The position numbers and the translations under genes are program-made. Of a stretch of DNA of 64,000 bases, positions 12,018-28,980 are shown one piece after another (the first letter of the stretch is position 1; the number at the start of each line of letters is the position of its first letter). Under the pieces are notes generated by a model that saw nothing but the letters and a program-made list of their open reading frames with translations, was not told the origin of the DNA and did not search any database. The stretch is from the NCBI RefSeq assembly GCF_008831285.2, contig NC_045148.1:8809001-8873000 (forward strand), given 5' to 3'. This DNA comes from Nymphaea colorata (lineage: Eukaryota > Streptophyta > Magnoliopsida > Nymphaeales > Nymphaeaceae).

Positions 12018-15000
12018 GATGCTGAGGTTCTCCAAAAGCTAATTGTTACCTCATGTTCAGTTTATTGTATTTGGTCGTGTACAATATTTTAATTTTTGTC
12101 AAGCTTCTTGGGTTTTTAGCCTCTTGCTAGCCTTAATTCTCAACGCAGATCTTGTACAGACAATTCTTGGTATCGTCCTTATGAAGCCCCTGGTATTTCT
12201 TAATTTTTTTATTACTAGCAGACAAGTTTGGAGGATATCTTAAGGTTTTCCATGCTAGTACCATCCAAAAGCATCATAAAATTTGTTTTGCAACTTGCAG
12301 ATGTTTATGGCATAGTTTAGTCTTCTAGTAAGATCGACTTTGTCATGATGCAAATGACGGCAAAAGTTTGTGTGGAATCAATTCACAACCTGAGATGGAC
12401 ATGGTTTAGAAACAGTCTGAATTGTCATGGTCATGTGAACCTAATATAGAAACTGTTTTGAACACGTCAACTATGATGAAGAGGCCGGTTTCACTTACTG
12501 AATGTTGGGACTCCGTGCGATAAATATGTTTAATATGACATTTTCATGTGATGTGTTTCTCGATCTGTCATGGTAAGAACACAGTTTCCCTTTTTTCGTG
12601 GGAGTGGCCCTAACCGTGCCCTTGTTTATACTAACAAATCTTCTCCCAGTTCTGAGATTTCCAATGAGATTTCTCTAGAGTTTGTGTCATCTGACTGGAC
12701 CGTCTGTGAGTGAACATCATGGTTCACGTACCGCAGTAGGGGCAGTACAAGTGACAATCAGATTGTGCGATGCCGACTCAGAGCTGTCTGCCTGCTATGT
12801 GAGTGTGGGCAAAAGCATCTTCTGATGCAACCCTGCAAGGGGGGAGGTCCCTTCTACCTTTATTGAAGGGCAAAAGCATCTTCTCCCAATAAGCATTGAC
12901 CAGTGAAATGTCAACTCCATCTTGCATATTGCTCTTTCCTTTCCATTGATCCTCTTGTCTGCTTGTGGCTACAGTCTTAAACAGTTCTTTCAAGTGTAGA
13001 TTCCAGTTTCCTTTCTGAGCTAGCTTTTCCATTACTTCTCATTGCAAGTTGGGGTGTATGATTGTGTTCTTTTGTCTAGTTAATGTCAGCGTGTATTTTG
13101 ATTGTCAATAGCCTTTTCACCTTTCTAAAATATCCTGCAAGCTAAATCATTTGATTGAAGCATCTCGAGAGAGTAATCCTTGAGTGCCCAGCAGAAGTTT
13201 ACTTGGAGAGTAATACTGGAGTGCATGTTACATGGACAGACTAAAATCTTTCCTCCAATCGTGAGCATGGGTGGCGTTAGAATTAATGTACCCTATATAT
13301 TTTTGTTTTTAGAATATATGCATCGCATGTAGCCTGTAGGACGATCAGTTTGGTCAATCCATTTGTTGCTTCTCTTGGTTTGGCTTGTTGCAGGTTCATT
13401 TATAAGCTGTTTGGTTGCCGTGGACCCATGACACATGCAACAATCTTTTAGGCAAGTCATCTTCAGACTCGGGTTATATAGCTCTATCTCTTCCTAGGGA
13501 GGTCGAACTCATTGCATCTCAAATGAGTCATGGCTCAAACTTGAGCACAACGTATTGAGTTCAGCTTGTTTATGGTCATATGAATACTCAATATTGGAAC
13601 CTGCAGCCGTATATGGGTTTCACAAAGATGCATTAGGATGTTTGTTCAATGTAATCAATCTGTGGGAACTTAAAAGGAGTTCGCAGTGAAGGTGGACCTT
13701 CATAATTGATCGTATAAGCTGCGGACGCGAAATTTGTTGGGCTGCGTGTGTGAGGCCGGACCGTGTACGTGGCTGGAGTGTTTGAATAATACTAAAGAAG
13801 AGTTTTGCCAAAACTTATTTTGGCAAAAGCTGTTTTTTAAAAGGAAGTGAATAACCTATCACCCTCAGGTTATTCACCAAAAACTCTATTCTGGATTTAT
13901 TACCTACAAACATAAGCCACTTTTTTCAGAACGACTAAAAAACCAATTTTCTAGAAACTAGTTTTCAGAAAACCATTTCTTTTAGTGTGTCATCCAAGCG
14001 CTACCTACATATTTGATGATTCGATAACAGATGAAAAGAACTTGGATCAGCTTCCTTTCATGTCAAGCACGTTCTTTTATCAAGAAGACTTGTGAAATTT
14101 GAATTTTCTAAAATAACTACCTTAAACTAAAATTTGGGTGTTAAAGTTTATTTAATAAATTTATTTGTTTGCAAGCACCGTTTCCTGTAGACTATCTTGA
14201 TTGGGTAAACTTAAAACAGTTGAATTTAGCGATTTATCTATGGCAAAAAATTCATGATTACCTTATCTGACAAATATTTTAACTGTAATTATTCAATATT
14301 CTTGTGAAAATTTGAAAAAGGCCAGGTAGTGTTCTCGTGGGTATTCATTTTTAGCAGGTGCCTTGTGGTGCAACCTTACTTTGTACAATCTCTCAGTAAC
14401 CTGCGCAGCAGCGCAGCAGAGGCACATCGGGCTGCTTGGCCTCTTAAGCAGAAGCTTTAATATTTTAAGTTGCATCTTCCGTAAAATGAGTGATCAGGAA
14501 AATTTTCCACCCTCCTCTCCCTTCTCTGTCTCTGTCTCTGTCTCTGTGTATATGTGTTTGTGTGTGATGGGTAATAAGTTCTGATGCCATGTCTTCACTC
14601 CTGTTTAAGACTCATGAAGCGTGATTTTATGCATTATAAATTACATTGCAAGCCAGAGAGAAAAAAAAAGTAGGTTGCCTGTTCTTACTCAAATCCCCTG
14701 TTTAGATCTCAGACTTACTGTGATGACCTTTGCTTGAATTCACCAACAAGTGCCAACTGATCTTCCTTCTTGCTTTCTCTCCAGATTAAAGATGTTGCCC
14801 ATCCCTCCAAGAGCAGGGGAAGGAGGGAGGGCTTCGGCCTCTCACTCGGGCGGTGGGATTCCCTCTTGCTCGCCTGAAAAAGATGTTGCTCATCTCTCCT
14901 GCAGAAATTGGTAATACTTAAAAAGCTTAATGTTTCATGAACGAAGTAGATCTAAATGAAATATCAGGAAATTATGAATTACCAATAATTTTTTGCCATG

Positions 15001-16614
15001 TTCAGCTTACTATTCTAGTTCTTTAAATTTCTGGGATCTTCCGGAACAATAAACTTGAAACCTTCCAATAAGAGCCTTCTTTAGTAATTGTGAAGAATAA
15101 TGTTATGGTTCCTTTGGACGTATTCATCTCACATACACACATATATATGTGAGAGAGAAAGAGGGAGGGAAAGAAGGGGTTTAAAACGTCAAGTTGCCAG
15201 GGGTTTAAAGTGTCAACTGGCCTCCACCTAAAAGTAAATGTGGTCTACAAAGTTGACGTAGATTGTTGCTCACGACAAACAAACTAATCAGCTTACGTAG
15301 AAGAACCGTCAGACACGGCATTACTCACCAAACCTCTTTATTGAAGTGGCAAAGGTCTATTAATTTATGCTCTTCAATGTACCCCTACGAAGACCTGATC
15401 ATGAACAACTGCCTCTCCTGCAACCTCTAACTGCCAATACCTTTTCAATTGCTTACGTCTTCTCGTAGATCCTACTTATACAGTTCAACATTCTCAAATT
15501 GGAACTCTAAATACATGTTGGTATTTGGCTTCTCTAGTTAACTGGGTTCGAGCCCATATTGACCCATTAGCGTTTGGTATTGACCTTAGGAGATTGAGAC
15601 AAAGGTTAGTGGTTTAGAAGGAAGATAACGTCATTGCCGTCAACATCTATCCTTGTCTCCGTGCTGCCTCTTGCAAGCTCGCCGTGGCAAACAATAAATT
15701 GACCTATGCTAATGGATATGAGCACCTGAATCATGGTTCTTCAATAAAAAAAAAATCACCTAAATTGACTCCAACTTAGTTAGAAAATATCCCATTTTAT
15801 TGAAATACAAGTGGGGTTAGAAACATCCAATATATGATAATAATACTGTACTTTGGTTCTCAAGCTCTGTCACAAAAAACTTTCTCATGTTTTAAACGAC
15901 AAAGTTTTTCTCGAGTATGACACAGTGAGCTTCAAAAAGGAGAGAAATTTGAGAGAAATAGAGTAAATTTTTAAAAACATAAAAATAACTAAAAATAGAT
16001 AAGATTAAAATAAGTGAGAAATTAATAACACAAACGTAATTTGCTATAAATGAAAATAAAAAAAATGAAAACAAGCAGTTTGGATTAAACAACGTGAAAA
16101 AAAAGAATAAAATAAAAACAGAGAGAAAAAAACCTGAAAAATACACTATTTTGGCCTTTTTTTCCCAAAAAAAAAATGCGTTTTTTAAAAAGTTTTAAAC
16201 AGCCAACCTATTTATCACTTTTTTTTTTGTTTAAAAAAAAACGTTGTTTGTGACTATGTGAATCTCAAGTTCAGGTAAGTAGGGGTTAGACAGATCCTTA
16301 CCTTTAAATTCTTGACCTTCTTCAGCTTAAAATTCCAACTCTTAAGTCCTCGCCAGATAGGGAAGTAGGTAATTAGCTTGTTTGTTTAACATTTCTCAAC
16401 CTAACCGATGGCTGAATTCTTTGTTTGTTTAGAGGAGCATCGGCAAATATCATCAAGATGTTTCATCTATTGCTTGCAATCCGTCTCCTTTTGTTTGTCT
16501 TGACGCTTTGTTTGCGTCTGCTTGGCAGTTTCTTGAAGTAGATATAGCTCTACGAAAGATATCTCTGCAATGACATCAAGAATTAGCTTTTCTTGAGAAC
16601 AAACGAGAAGGTGC

Positions 16615-16648
<34 letters not shown>

Positions 16649-17430
16649 TTCACTCACTCACTCATAAACACACACACACATACAGCCATATATCTGTTCC
16701 GGTGCTTTATATACTGTAACTTTTAGCTATTCTGATTTAATCGGATAGTGATATATATGTATGCTAACATTATAAATAAACGATTTATTTTTGCGTCCTC
16801 ATAAAAAGAAAATATATTTTATTGAGTGAACAAAGTTTGTTGGACTTTCAAACATTTCTTTGTCACGAAAAAGCAAACTTGATAAATATATGCAAGGTTC
16901 CAACAATTTAAGAAGTTGATGCCCACTAGACGGACCTTATAAAGCATATTGGTAGGGTTGAATTTAGAAACACTATAAAAAAACATCCAAGAAAGTCCAA
17001 AACCCAACTTAGATTGTATGTACCAATGATTATATATGCATATGTGTGTGTGTGTGGGTGCAGGCGCGCTGGAGCCATTTGTAAACTGTGAAGAGCTTTT
17101 TGGTTCAAACCATGTGAATATCTGGGGAACCTTTTTGAAATCTCATATCCAAATTGACTCTTCTGCTTAAGGAAAACGCGTGCAGAAGTAACAGGCTTTT
17201 CATTTTATTCTTGGAAAGGAGATGTTCCTGTGAAAGGGAGGGCCATGCTCCTGTGGCTCTCCCTTTGATTCTGTAAGATGGTGATGGCAGACCAAATCGT
17301 CCATGGAGATCTGGTGGGGCTTTCACCTTTCTCGGCACCAATTTGGCCTGACACAGTTAGGATGTCAACGGATCCAGAACATCTAAAACACGACCTGTTC
17401 GGTCAGACCCACTGAGTGAGCCGGTATGCA
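12018..17430. other. SF3B5 3' flank and intergenic DNA
   Basis: Downstream of the SF3B5 stop only short, low-complexity frames occur. Long A/T runs and short (CT), (GA) and (CA) tracts are present (for example 16622-16649). The sequence 13800-14010 ends with GTCATCCAAGCG, resembling the end of a repeat near 24860, and may be another decayed MITE. No conserved gene seen. Confidence 0.4.
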
Positions 17431-17620
17431 GTGTAAGGTTGTGTTTGATAGCCTTAGGTCTTAGATCCGATGCTCATTTCAAATCTAGGAGAGGTGAAAT
17501 TTACTGCTAAAGTAAAAAGCGGATTTCATAAGTGTGGATTTGAGATCCACATTATGTTACAAAAAACTGTGTATCTATGATCTTTTGGGAAATTTAAGAT
17601 CTTAGTTCAGGGTTCTGTGG
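17430..17620. repeat. Possible MITE remnant with GTTTGATAGCC end
   Basis: Starts GTGTTTGATAGCC and is rich in GATTTGAGATCC-like words. The segment 57100-57400 ends, in reverse, with a similar TTTTGATAGCTTCGGATTTG and shares the words. Neither copy shows a clear target duplication, so this is a tentative repeat family. Confidence 0.3.
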
Positions 17621-17647
17621 TGGCTTTGGATTTTTTTGACAATAATA

Positions 17648-17770
17648 ACACATTGTTACTGTCTCATGAATCTGTCTTAAAGATGAGAGTAGATTCATGA
17701 AGTATTTGTTTCAGTGTTTCACGAATCAGTCGCATTTTTTAAGTAGATTCATGAGACAGTAACAATGTGT
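17648..17770. repeat. Perfect 26-bp inverted repeat (MITE-like hairpin)
   Basis: The left arm 17648-17673 (ACACATTGTTACTG...) is the exact reverse complement of the right arm 17745-17770 (...CAGTAACAATGTGT), with a 71-bp spacer that itself contains ATTCATGA words. Diverged copies of the same AGATTCATGA/GTAACAATG words occur near 24250-24520, 48870-48950, 49430-49510 and 59710-59805. The copy at 24236-24540 has TAA-flanked termini, which points to a PIF/Harbinger-type MITE family. Confidence 0.75.
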
Positions 17771-17789
17771 GAAAAAGTCTTCAATTGAC

Positions 17790-18789
17790 CCAATGTAAAA
17801 CATGGGCGACGATAATCTGATATAACTACATGGAAATGTCAGATCTTCTATGGATCCGAATTTTGATTTAAAAATTCAGGTCTCAAAAAAGCAACTGAGT
17901 TTAAAAGTAAAAGAATGGAGAGAGTTTCATGGGACTGGACATCCAGGGACAAACAGAAGAGGACATGGTAAAAAAGTACCTTTTGTGTTGGCTAGTCCTA
18001 TTCATCCAAAAACAAGAAACGTTTGGAGGTTTATTTTCTGTCATTGAAAAATAATGTTGAGTGAAAAAGGAAACTCGAATCAATTGATATCACGATAAGA
18101 AACAGAATATTTTATGCACGATCATGATTTCCTATCATTATACCAACATTTCAAAAACGAAAACTTTGCAGGATGCACGCTCAACTTTGTCCGATTTACC
18201 AGAAAGCGGCTTTGTTTACTTTTTTTTTCATTTAACCACCTAACGTATATGCAAAAGGTGATTCAATAAAACAAAGCATTAATTCATTTTTTTCCATAAG
18301 TCTGATGTAGATCTGATTTCTGACTGTTCTGACTGAAACCACATTTAGAAAATTGGGTAAAAAAGAAACATATTACATTAAGAATTCGGATTGGATTTAG
18401 ATATAAAAAAATGATGTCTCATCGCATTCCGATTTAGATTCAGATTTAAGTAAATATTGGCCTAAATCAGACTCGGGTTAGTTTTAAATAAATATTTTAT
18501 ACTCAATCTCCATAATATGGTTTTGGATTTGGTTTAAAATATGTTAATCTAAGAATCAGATTCAAATTATAAATTTGGATATGATATAGATTTTTCCAAA
18601 AAAAAAAAGAACATTTCTAAAAAGTATTTTTTCATTGGAAAACTATGGATGGGAAGAGAAGCTCAAGCTCATATCATGCCCGCCAAAAAGCCCACCCTGC
18701 GTCTTGAACTCTGGACCTTCTTCAACACCAAAGTCTTTTAGGCCATTTTAAAAGATCTCATACATAAACTCACATGATGGATTCGGTTC
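17790..18789. other. Intergenic DNA with a degenerate GGATTT-rich repeat
   Basis: 18380-18600 is rich in GGATTTAGAT, TCAGATT and similar words and resembles the interior of the hAT-like elements at 45.5, 46.9 and 61.7 kb, but clear termini are not visible. No gene seen. Confidence 0.35.
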
Positions 18790-19441
18790 TCATTTAAGCG
18801 GTGAGATGAAATATTCTTTATCACTTACTCGATATGTTAGAACTCTTTTGAGCGAGAATCTGCGGGCTTCCATCTTGAAAACCTTACACACGTCTTCGAC
18901 AGCCTTAGCCTGAAACCCATGTCGATGAATCATGTCAATGGCGAAAAGCTTTCCGGACTGAAAGAAAGGGAAAAGAGAGATTGGTGCAGCTAGCACATGC
19001 ACCAAGTTGCAGAGCTGATCAGGGGAAAGGGAAAAGGGGACAGGATTTGTTTGTGGACAAACAAAGTCTGAATGAGAGTTCTTCTTTGGGAAGCAATGAT
19101 GGGAACGGAGAAAAGTGAACGCAGAAGGGTAGGCCCCAAACACCGGTCCTCTTCTTCCCTACCTCTTCATCATGAAAGCTAACAACAAACAGGAAAGGCA
19201 TTCCTCTTGAGTCAATGCTTTTCTGTGTCTTCCATTGTTTCTTTCTTTTTCTTTCTCTTTTGAATTTTGCTAACTTATGATGTGGGTATGAAGTCATGGC
19301 CTGTACTTGATGACAGGGAAGAAGCAAGGCCTCCAATCTCAGCCGTTCTTTTGTTTTTTCTTTCCATCTGAAATTTGGATGAACTGTACATGAACTTGGA
19401 TGTTTTTCCGCTTCCTTCTCATTTAATCTAACCTTTTTCAC
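18790..19441 (-). other. Possible unrecognised transcript with splice-like signals
   Basis: Two overlapping minus-strand open frames lie here (140 codons from 19441; 117 codons from 19143). Within them, TTTCCCTTTCTTTCAG is a strong acceptor ahead of a frame reading SGKLFAIDMIHRHGFQAKAV and then EDVCKVFKMEARRFSLKRVL. A strong donor (ATCGA then GTAAGT, about 18830) follows. A second donor-like GAG/GTAGGG is at about 19165. I do not recognise the peptide. It could be an exon of a lineage-specific gene, an untranslated exon, or chance. Confidence 0.25.
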
Positions 19442-20661
19442 TCTCTCGCATTTCAGAAAAGCTCAACAAATATTGCACTCAAATTGAAAACCTTCATTCA
19501 CACAATCTCATATGAAAGTGAAAAGCAGAAAGGGATGAAAATGTTCACCACTTTTCACAGTACTTTTGAACACAAAATAAAGAAAAAAAAATAGATGATA
19601 ATAATAATAATGATTGCAGAGAAGACAAATTGAGAGAAAACCTCAGACAGGTAGCCACAGCTTTATTAAGGGTTTAAAAAGAAGTATGGGACCCAGAGGT
19701 TAGAGTGCTGTGAACCAAAGTCAACCCATCCATGTCAACCCACATTCCCAAAGAGCCACCTCTGGACAGATCCAGACACCTAAATCTCTCCCCCTCTTCT
19801 CTTTTCTCCATTTCTAAAGAAGACGTCTACACGCGGCTTCTTCCTTTCACTTTTTTTTTTTTCTTTCTTTCTTTCTTTCTCTCTCTTTCAGATGTGCCCA
19901 CTTGAAGAGCGAGAGAATGAGGCCAATAATTTATGGGGAGAAAATGAATTGAAAAGTGAAACAATCTGCATCATCTTAGGTCAACTTTACTGGAGACGTG
20001 TTGAATCTTGAATTGACGCTGACGACTTCATTCTAATTGGTGAAGGAAAGGATTTCGAGAAAAATATGTCAAAAAAAAGTTCCAGTTTTTAAGATTTTGT
20101 TCGACAAATCTTGAAGAGATATCCCGAAGAGACCGAAACCAAATTGAACTCAAGTGCGCAAAACTGAGACCTCATTTGGACAAAGCAAAGGGGTCACTGA
20201 TAAGAGTCATGGAAGGGAAAAAATCATATATATTTTAATTAAAGGAAAAGTAAATCTTTGATTTGGGTAGGTAAGAAAGCAAATTGGGGGAAGAGAGAGA
20301 GAGAGATTTTGATGATAACAAATTAATTATAGTGAACAATCTTTGTCACATATTTATTTTCTACTAATAAAAAACAACCGACTCTCTGGTCTGTAATCCT
20401 ACACGCGGACTCTGTTCCTCTTCTTTTTCTAAAGCACCATACTAAGCACATTTAATATGAAGAATAATCCTGCAAAGGCAGACCTAACTGTGCTTATATA
20501 TATATATATATACACCTCTCTCCTAAGTGGTGTCACAATCTCTCTCTCTCTACGGTGTAAAGAACTGCCTCTCATTGTTTACGCGTGTGAGAAAAATAGA
20601 TATTGACGAAAAATACAACATGGGCGGCGCTTGTTTTACTTGACCCAGTTGACTTATAAGA

Positions 20662-20761
20662 CACCACAATTGGTGCACATCAGTTTTATGCAAAAAGTAC
20701 TCTCTTTTACTTCTAATACGCCACCAATTAGTACACATCAGTTTTATGGCAAAAGTACTCT
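20662..20761. repeat. 58-bp tandem duplication
   Basis: Two diverged copies with period 58 share CACATCAGTTTTATG and AAAAGTACTCT. A (TA)n tract follows at 20762-20788, then two copies of a TTCTCTTTCTC...CACACACTTACATGT unit. Confidence 0.7.
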
Positions 20762-21338
20762 TATATATATATATATATATATATATATTCTCTTTCTCTC
20801 CACACACACTTACATGTATATATATATATTCTCTTTCTCCACACACACACTTACATGTGTTCTCTCTCATTTTGGCACCTTTATGAGCAAGGGCAGCAGC
20901 CATGAGCCATGTGAGTGTCTCTCTTCCCCTACCTCAGTTCATCGTCATCATGATGTCATGCATTCTCATGTAGTGCAATCCAACATACATATATGATGAT
21001 GATCATCATGTGTTTGAACATAGCATCAAAAGAGATGATGGTAATAGTTTGTTTCTGGAGATTGCATATGTGTGTGTGTGCACGCGCAGCAAAGCCATCG
21101 AGTAGTCGAAGGAGTAGGTTTTAATTTCTAGAGGCGATCATATGTAATGGAGCCGTAACCAGAGTTTCATATAATAGATGAAGCATTCTTTCTTTTTCAA
21201 GGAACGATACAGAGTTGCGGGTGCCCGACATCTGATGGATGAAGTACCGATTTCTTTGAAAACATGGCCAACCAATGAACAATGATCATCCGCTCTAGAT
21301 TTTTCATCTTCATTGATAATTTGGAAGTCACCAATGAA

Positions 21339-24235
<2,897 letters not shown>

Positions 24236-24540
24236 AGGAGCTGTTTAGCAATAGTAACAATATATTATGCTTCTATATGTCTGCCTCAAAAATAAGGTAC
24301 GTAGATTCATGAACACTTTTTAAAATGTTCCATTGACTTGCTCTAATTTTTTTAAGTGGTTGACTTGCTCTAATTTTTTTTAAGTAGATGCATAAAACAA
24401 TAACATGTTGTTGTTGTAAACATTTCATGAATCTGCTCTAAAGATGGGGTAGGTTCATCAAACTAGTGTTTCGAACCTGCTTTAATCTTTGAAATAGATT
24501 CATGAACGTTAACAAAGTGTCTCTACTGCCAAACGACCCT
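24236..24540. mobile_element. PIF/Harbinger-like MITE, 305 bp
   Basis: The left end AGGAGCTGTTTAGCAATAG pairs with the right end, which in reverse reads AGGGTCGTTTGGCAGTAG. TAA flanks both sides (24233-24235 and 24541-24543), the target duplication of this superfamily. The interior repeats TAGATTCATGAA and its complement several times and has a short internal duplication (TTGACTTGCTCTAATTTTTT twice near 24330-24380). No coding capacity. Confidence 0.7.
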
Positions 24541-24689
24541 TAAAACACACAAAAAGCATGCAAGCCCTATAACCAATGTTGTGGGAATGGTAGTGATTTG
24601 GATGCAGCCGCTGGCAATTAGTTTGCTAATTCAAGAGTGTCATGTCTTTTAATTTTAGTCACATATATGTCTACACAAATTAATTTTTA

Positions 24690-24865
24690 AGGTGGCATTT
24701 TGGATGGTACCTCAAAACAATGTGATGGGTAAAACTTTGTTTTGATTCCAAAACAAGGTTTCTAGAGTATTTGGATGTCATAAGGTGCAAAAACCCAATT
24801 AAAGAAACGCGAACCTCAAGTTATTTATGAAAGATCTTATTTTTGGTGTGGCATCCAAGCAAACA
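24690..24865. repeat. Possible MITE remnant
   Basis: The left segment GGTGGCATTTTGGATGG and the right segment, which in reverse reads GCTTGGATGCCACACC, are imperfect inverted repeats. A similar right end (GTGTGTCATCCAAGC) closes an AT-rich block near 14000. No target duplication recognised. Confidence 0.35.
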
Positions 24866-25009
24866 AATCATTCTAAAATCCACAAAAATACATTTTATAA
24901 AAGGAAACTTTTGTATGAGGATCTAAGAATCATGTACTGATATTTTTATGGGTTTCACATATTTTAACAAGAAGTAAACCAGAGAGAGAGAGAGAGAGAG
25001 AGAGGAGAG

Positions 25010-25250
25010 ATTGATTTGAGGCCGTCGCTCTCAGGCGCTTTGACCGGCGGCCCCAGATGTCTCTGCACGCGCGCGTGCCCTGCGTGGACCCCACGTTGAC
25101 CCCATACCTACGCCTGGTCATCAGCCTGACGTCACCGGAGCACCGCCGACTCCACCGGAGAACGCTCTCTCCGTATGGGTCTCGTGTTTGGGGACCCGTA
25201 AAGAAAACCCCTCCTTGTTCCCTGGGAAAAGGAATTCCTAGGGAACTTTA
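25010..25250. other. GC-rich island with no recognised gene
   Basis: A locally GC-rich stretch (GCGCGCG, CACCGG and similar) in AT-rich surroundings, flanked by (GA)n tracts at 24983-25002 and 25283-25311. It could be a promoter or leader remnant. Neither strand gives a recognisable protein. Confidence 0.35.
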
Positions 25251-25278
25251 AAAAATCCACAAAGGAGCTCGATGAGGG

Positions 25279-25321
<43 letters not shown>

Positions 25322-25924
25322 TTCAGGAAGAAAAGGACGAAGCAAAACGGGGAGGGAATTCCGGTCACCTGTTTTCTTGTCTTCTTGGAACATTGAAACC
25401 CCAACAATAGATATATTTATATATATATAAGCCAAGATTGACCTTTCTCATTTCAATACCATACTCGAATTCTGGACCAGATTTTTTGATAAAATCCGGA
25501 TCTACAATTAGTTCCAAGACTGGGTTCCCTTGAATATGATGGGGACTGCTCTAAAATAATTTTTGACCAAATCAGAGACTCGCGTTGACTAGGCCTTGAC
25601 TCAAGCAATTAAGTCAAGGGTCTAGTCCGAAGGCCCTGTTTTGCTAGACCGACTAAGCCATGATAAAAGTCGTTGAGTCCCACATAGTTGGAGAGACCTT
25701 GAAAGAAATGGAGAGGACTGAGGTGCCCGGCAAAGTATGGCTAAGTTCGTGAACTTGGTGCACAAGTTCGTGAAAACCATCCCTCTGAAGGTGAAACACC
25801 GAATTCTCGCATGACAGTGAGCCAAAATTTGCGGGCGCTTTCAACACGAGGCGAATGGCCAGCCCGTGAAACCAGAGAAAGAAAATTTAATTGATGCCGT
25901 TTAATCAGTGGATCACTCAAATCT

Positions 25925-25962
25925 ATTCTTGGATTTGGATTTGGATTTGGATTTGGATTTTA
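25925..25962. repeat. (GGATTT)n hexanucleotide repeat
   Basis: About five tandem GGATTT units. This is not the plant telomere repeat (TTTAGGG). The unit matches the words that fill the hAT-like elements elsewhere in the window. Confidence 0.85.
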
Positions 25963-26227
25963 TTAGCAGGTTCAAAACCCATTTTGGCTTTGTCCCGTAG
26001 TGGATTCAATTGGGGGTTGCACTTTCGATTCCAGTCGTACTTCTTTTTATGCACGTTGGACCGTTGATTATATCCTGTTAGTTTCCTCCTCTTCTTCTTG
26101 TTGTTTTCCTCTGCCATTACTGGAATAGAAAGGTTGATAGATCTTTTACAGATCCCGGTGTAAAATCTGCACCATTCCCGAACCGTGAACCTTGACCTAC
26201 TAGGTTTACCACTCTTCCATATCAAAC

Positions 26228-28830
<2,603 letters not shown>

Positions 28831-28836
28831 GACTGT

Positions 28837-28847
28837 ATTATATAAAG
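28837..28847 (+). promoter_or_regulatory. TATA box of the bHLH gene
   Basis: TTATATAAAGG lies about 135 bases upstream of the start codon at 28981, which puts a transcription start near 28870-28880 and gives a 5' leader of about 100 bases rich in GA. Assigned by sequence and spacing only. Confidence 0.55.
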
Positions 28848-28980
28848 GACCACTCCCACTCGCATCTTTTTTCGTTAGACCGCCAGTTTCGGACAAACAA
28901 ATCAGCTCAAAGGTAAGAGAGGGAGAGAAGTTGCAGAGGGGAAAGAGGAGGAAGAAGAAGTTGAAGTGGAGGCGGTGGAC

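Noticed and set aside
25640-25850. Possible U-snRNA upstream element (AGTCCCACATAG)
   Set aside because: The match to the plant USE (RTCCCACATCG) is imperfect, no TATA box or snRNA sequence follows at the required spacing, and similar words occur in repeats.
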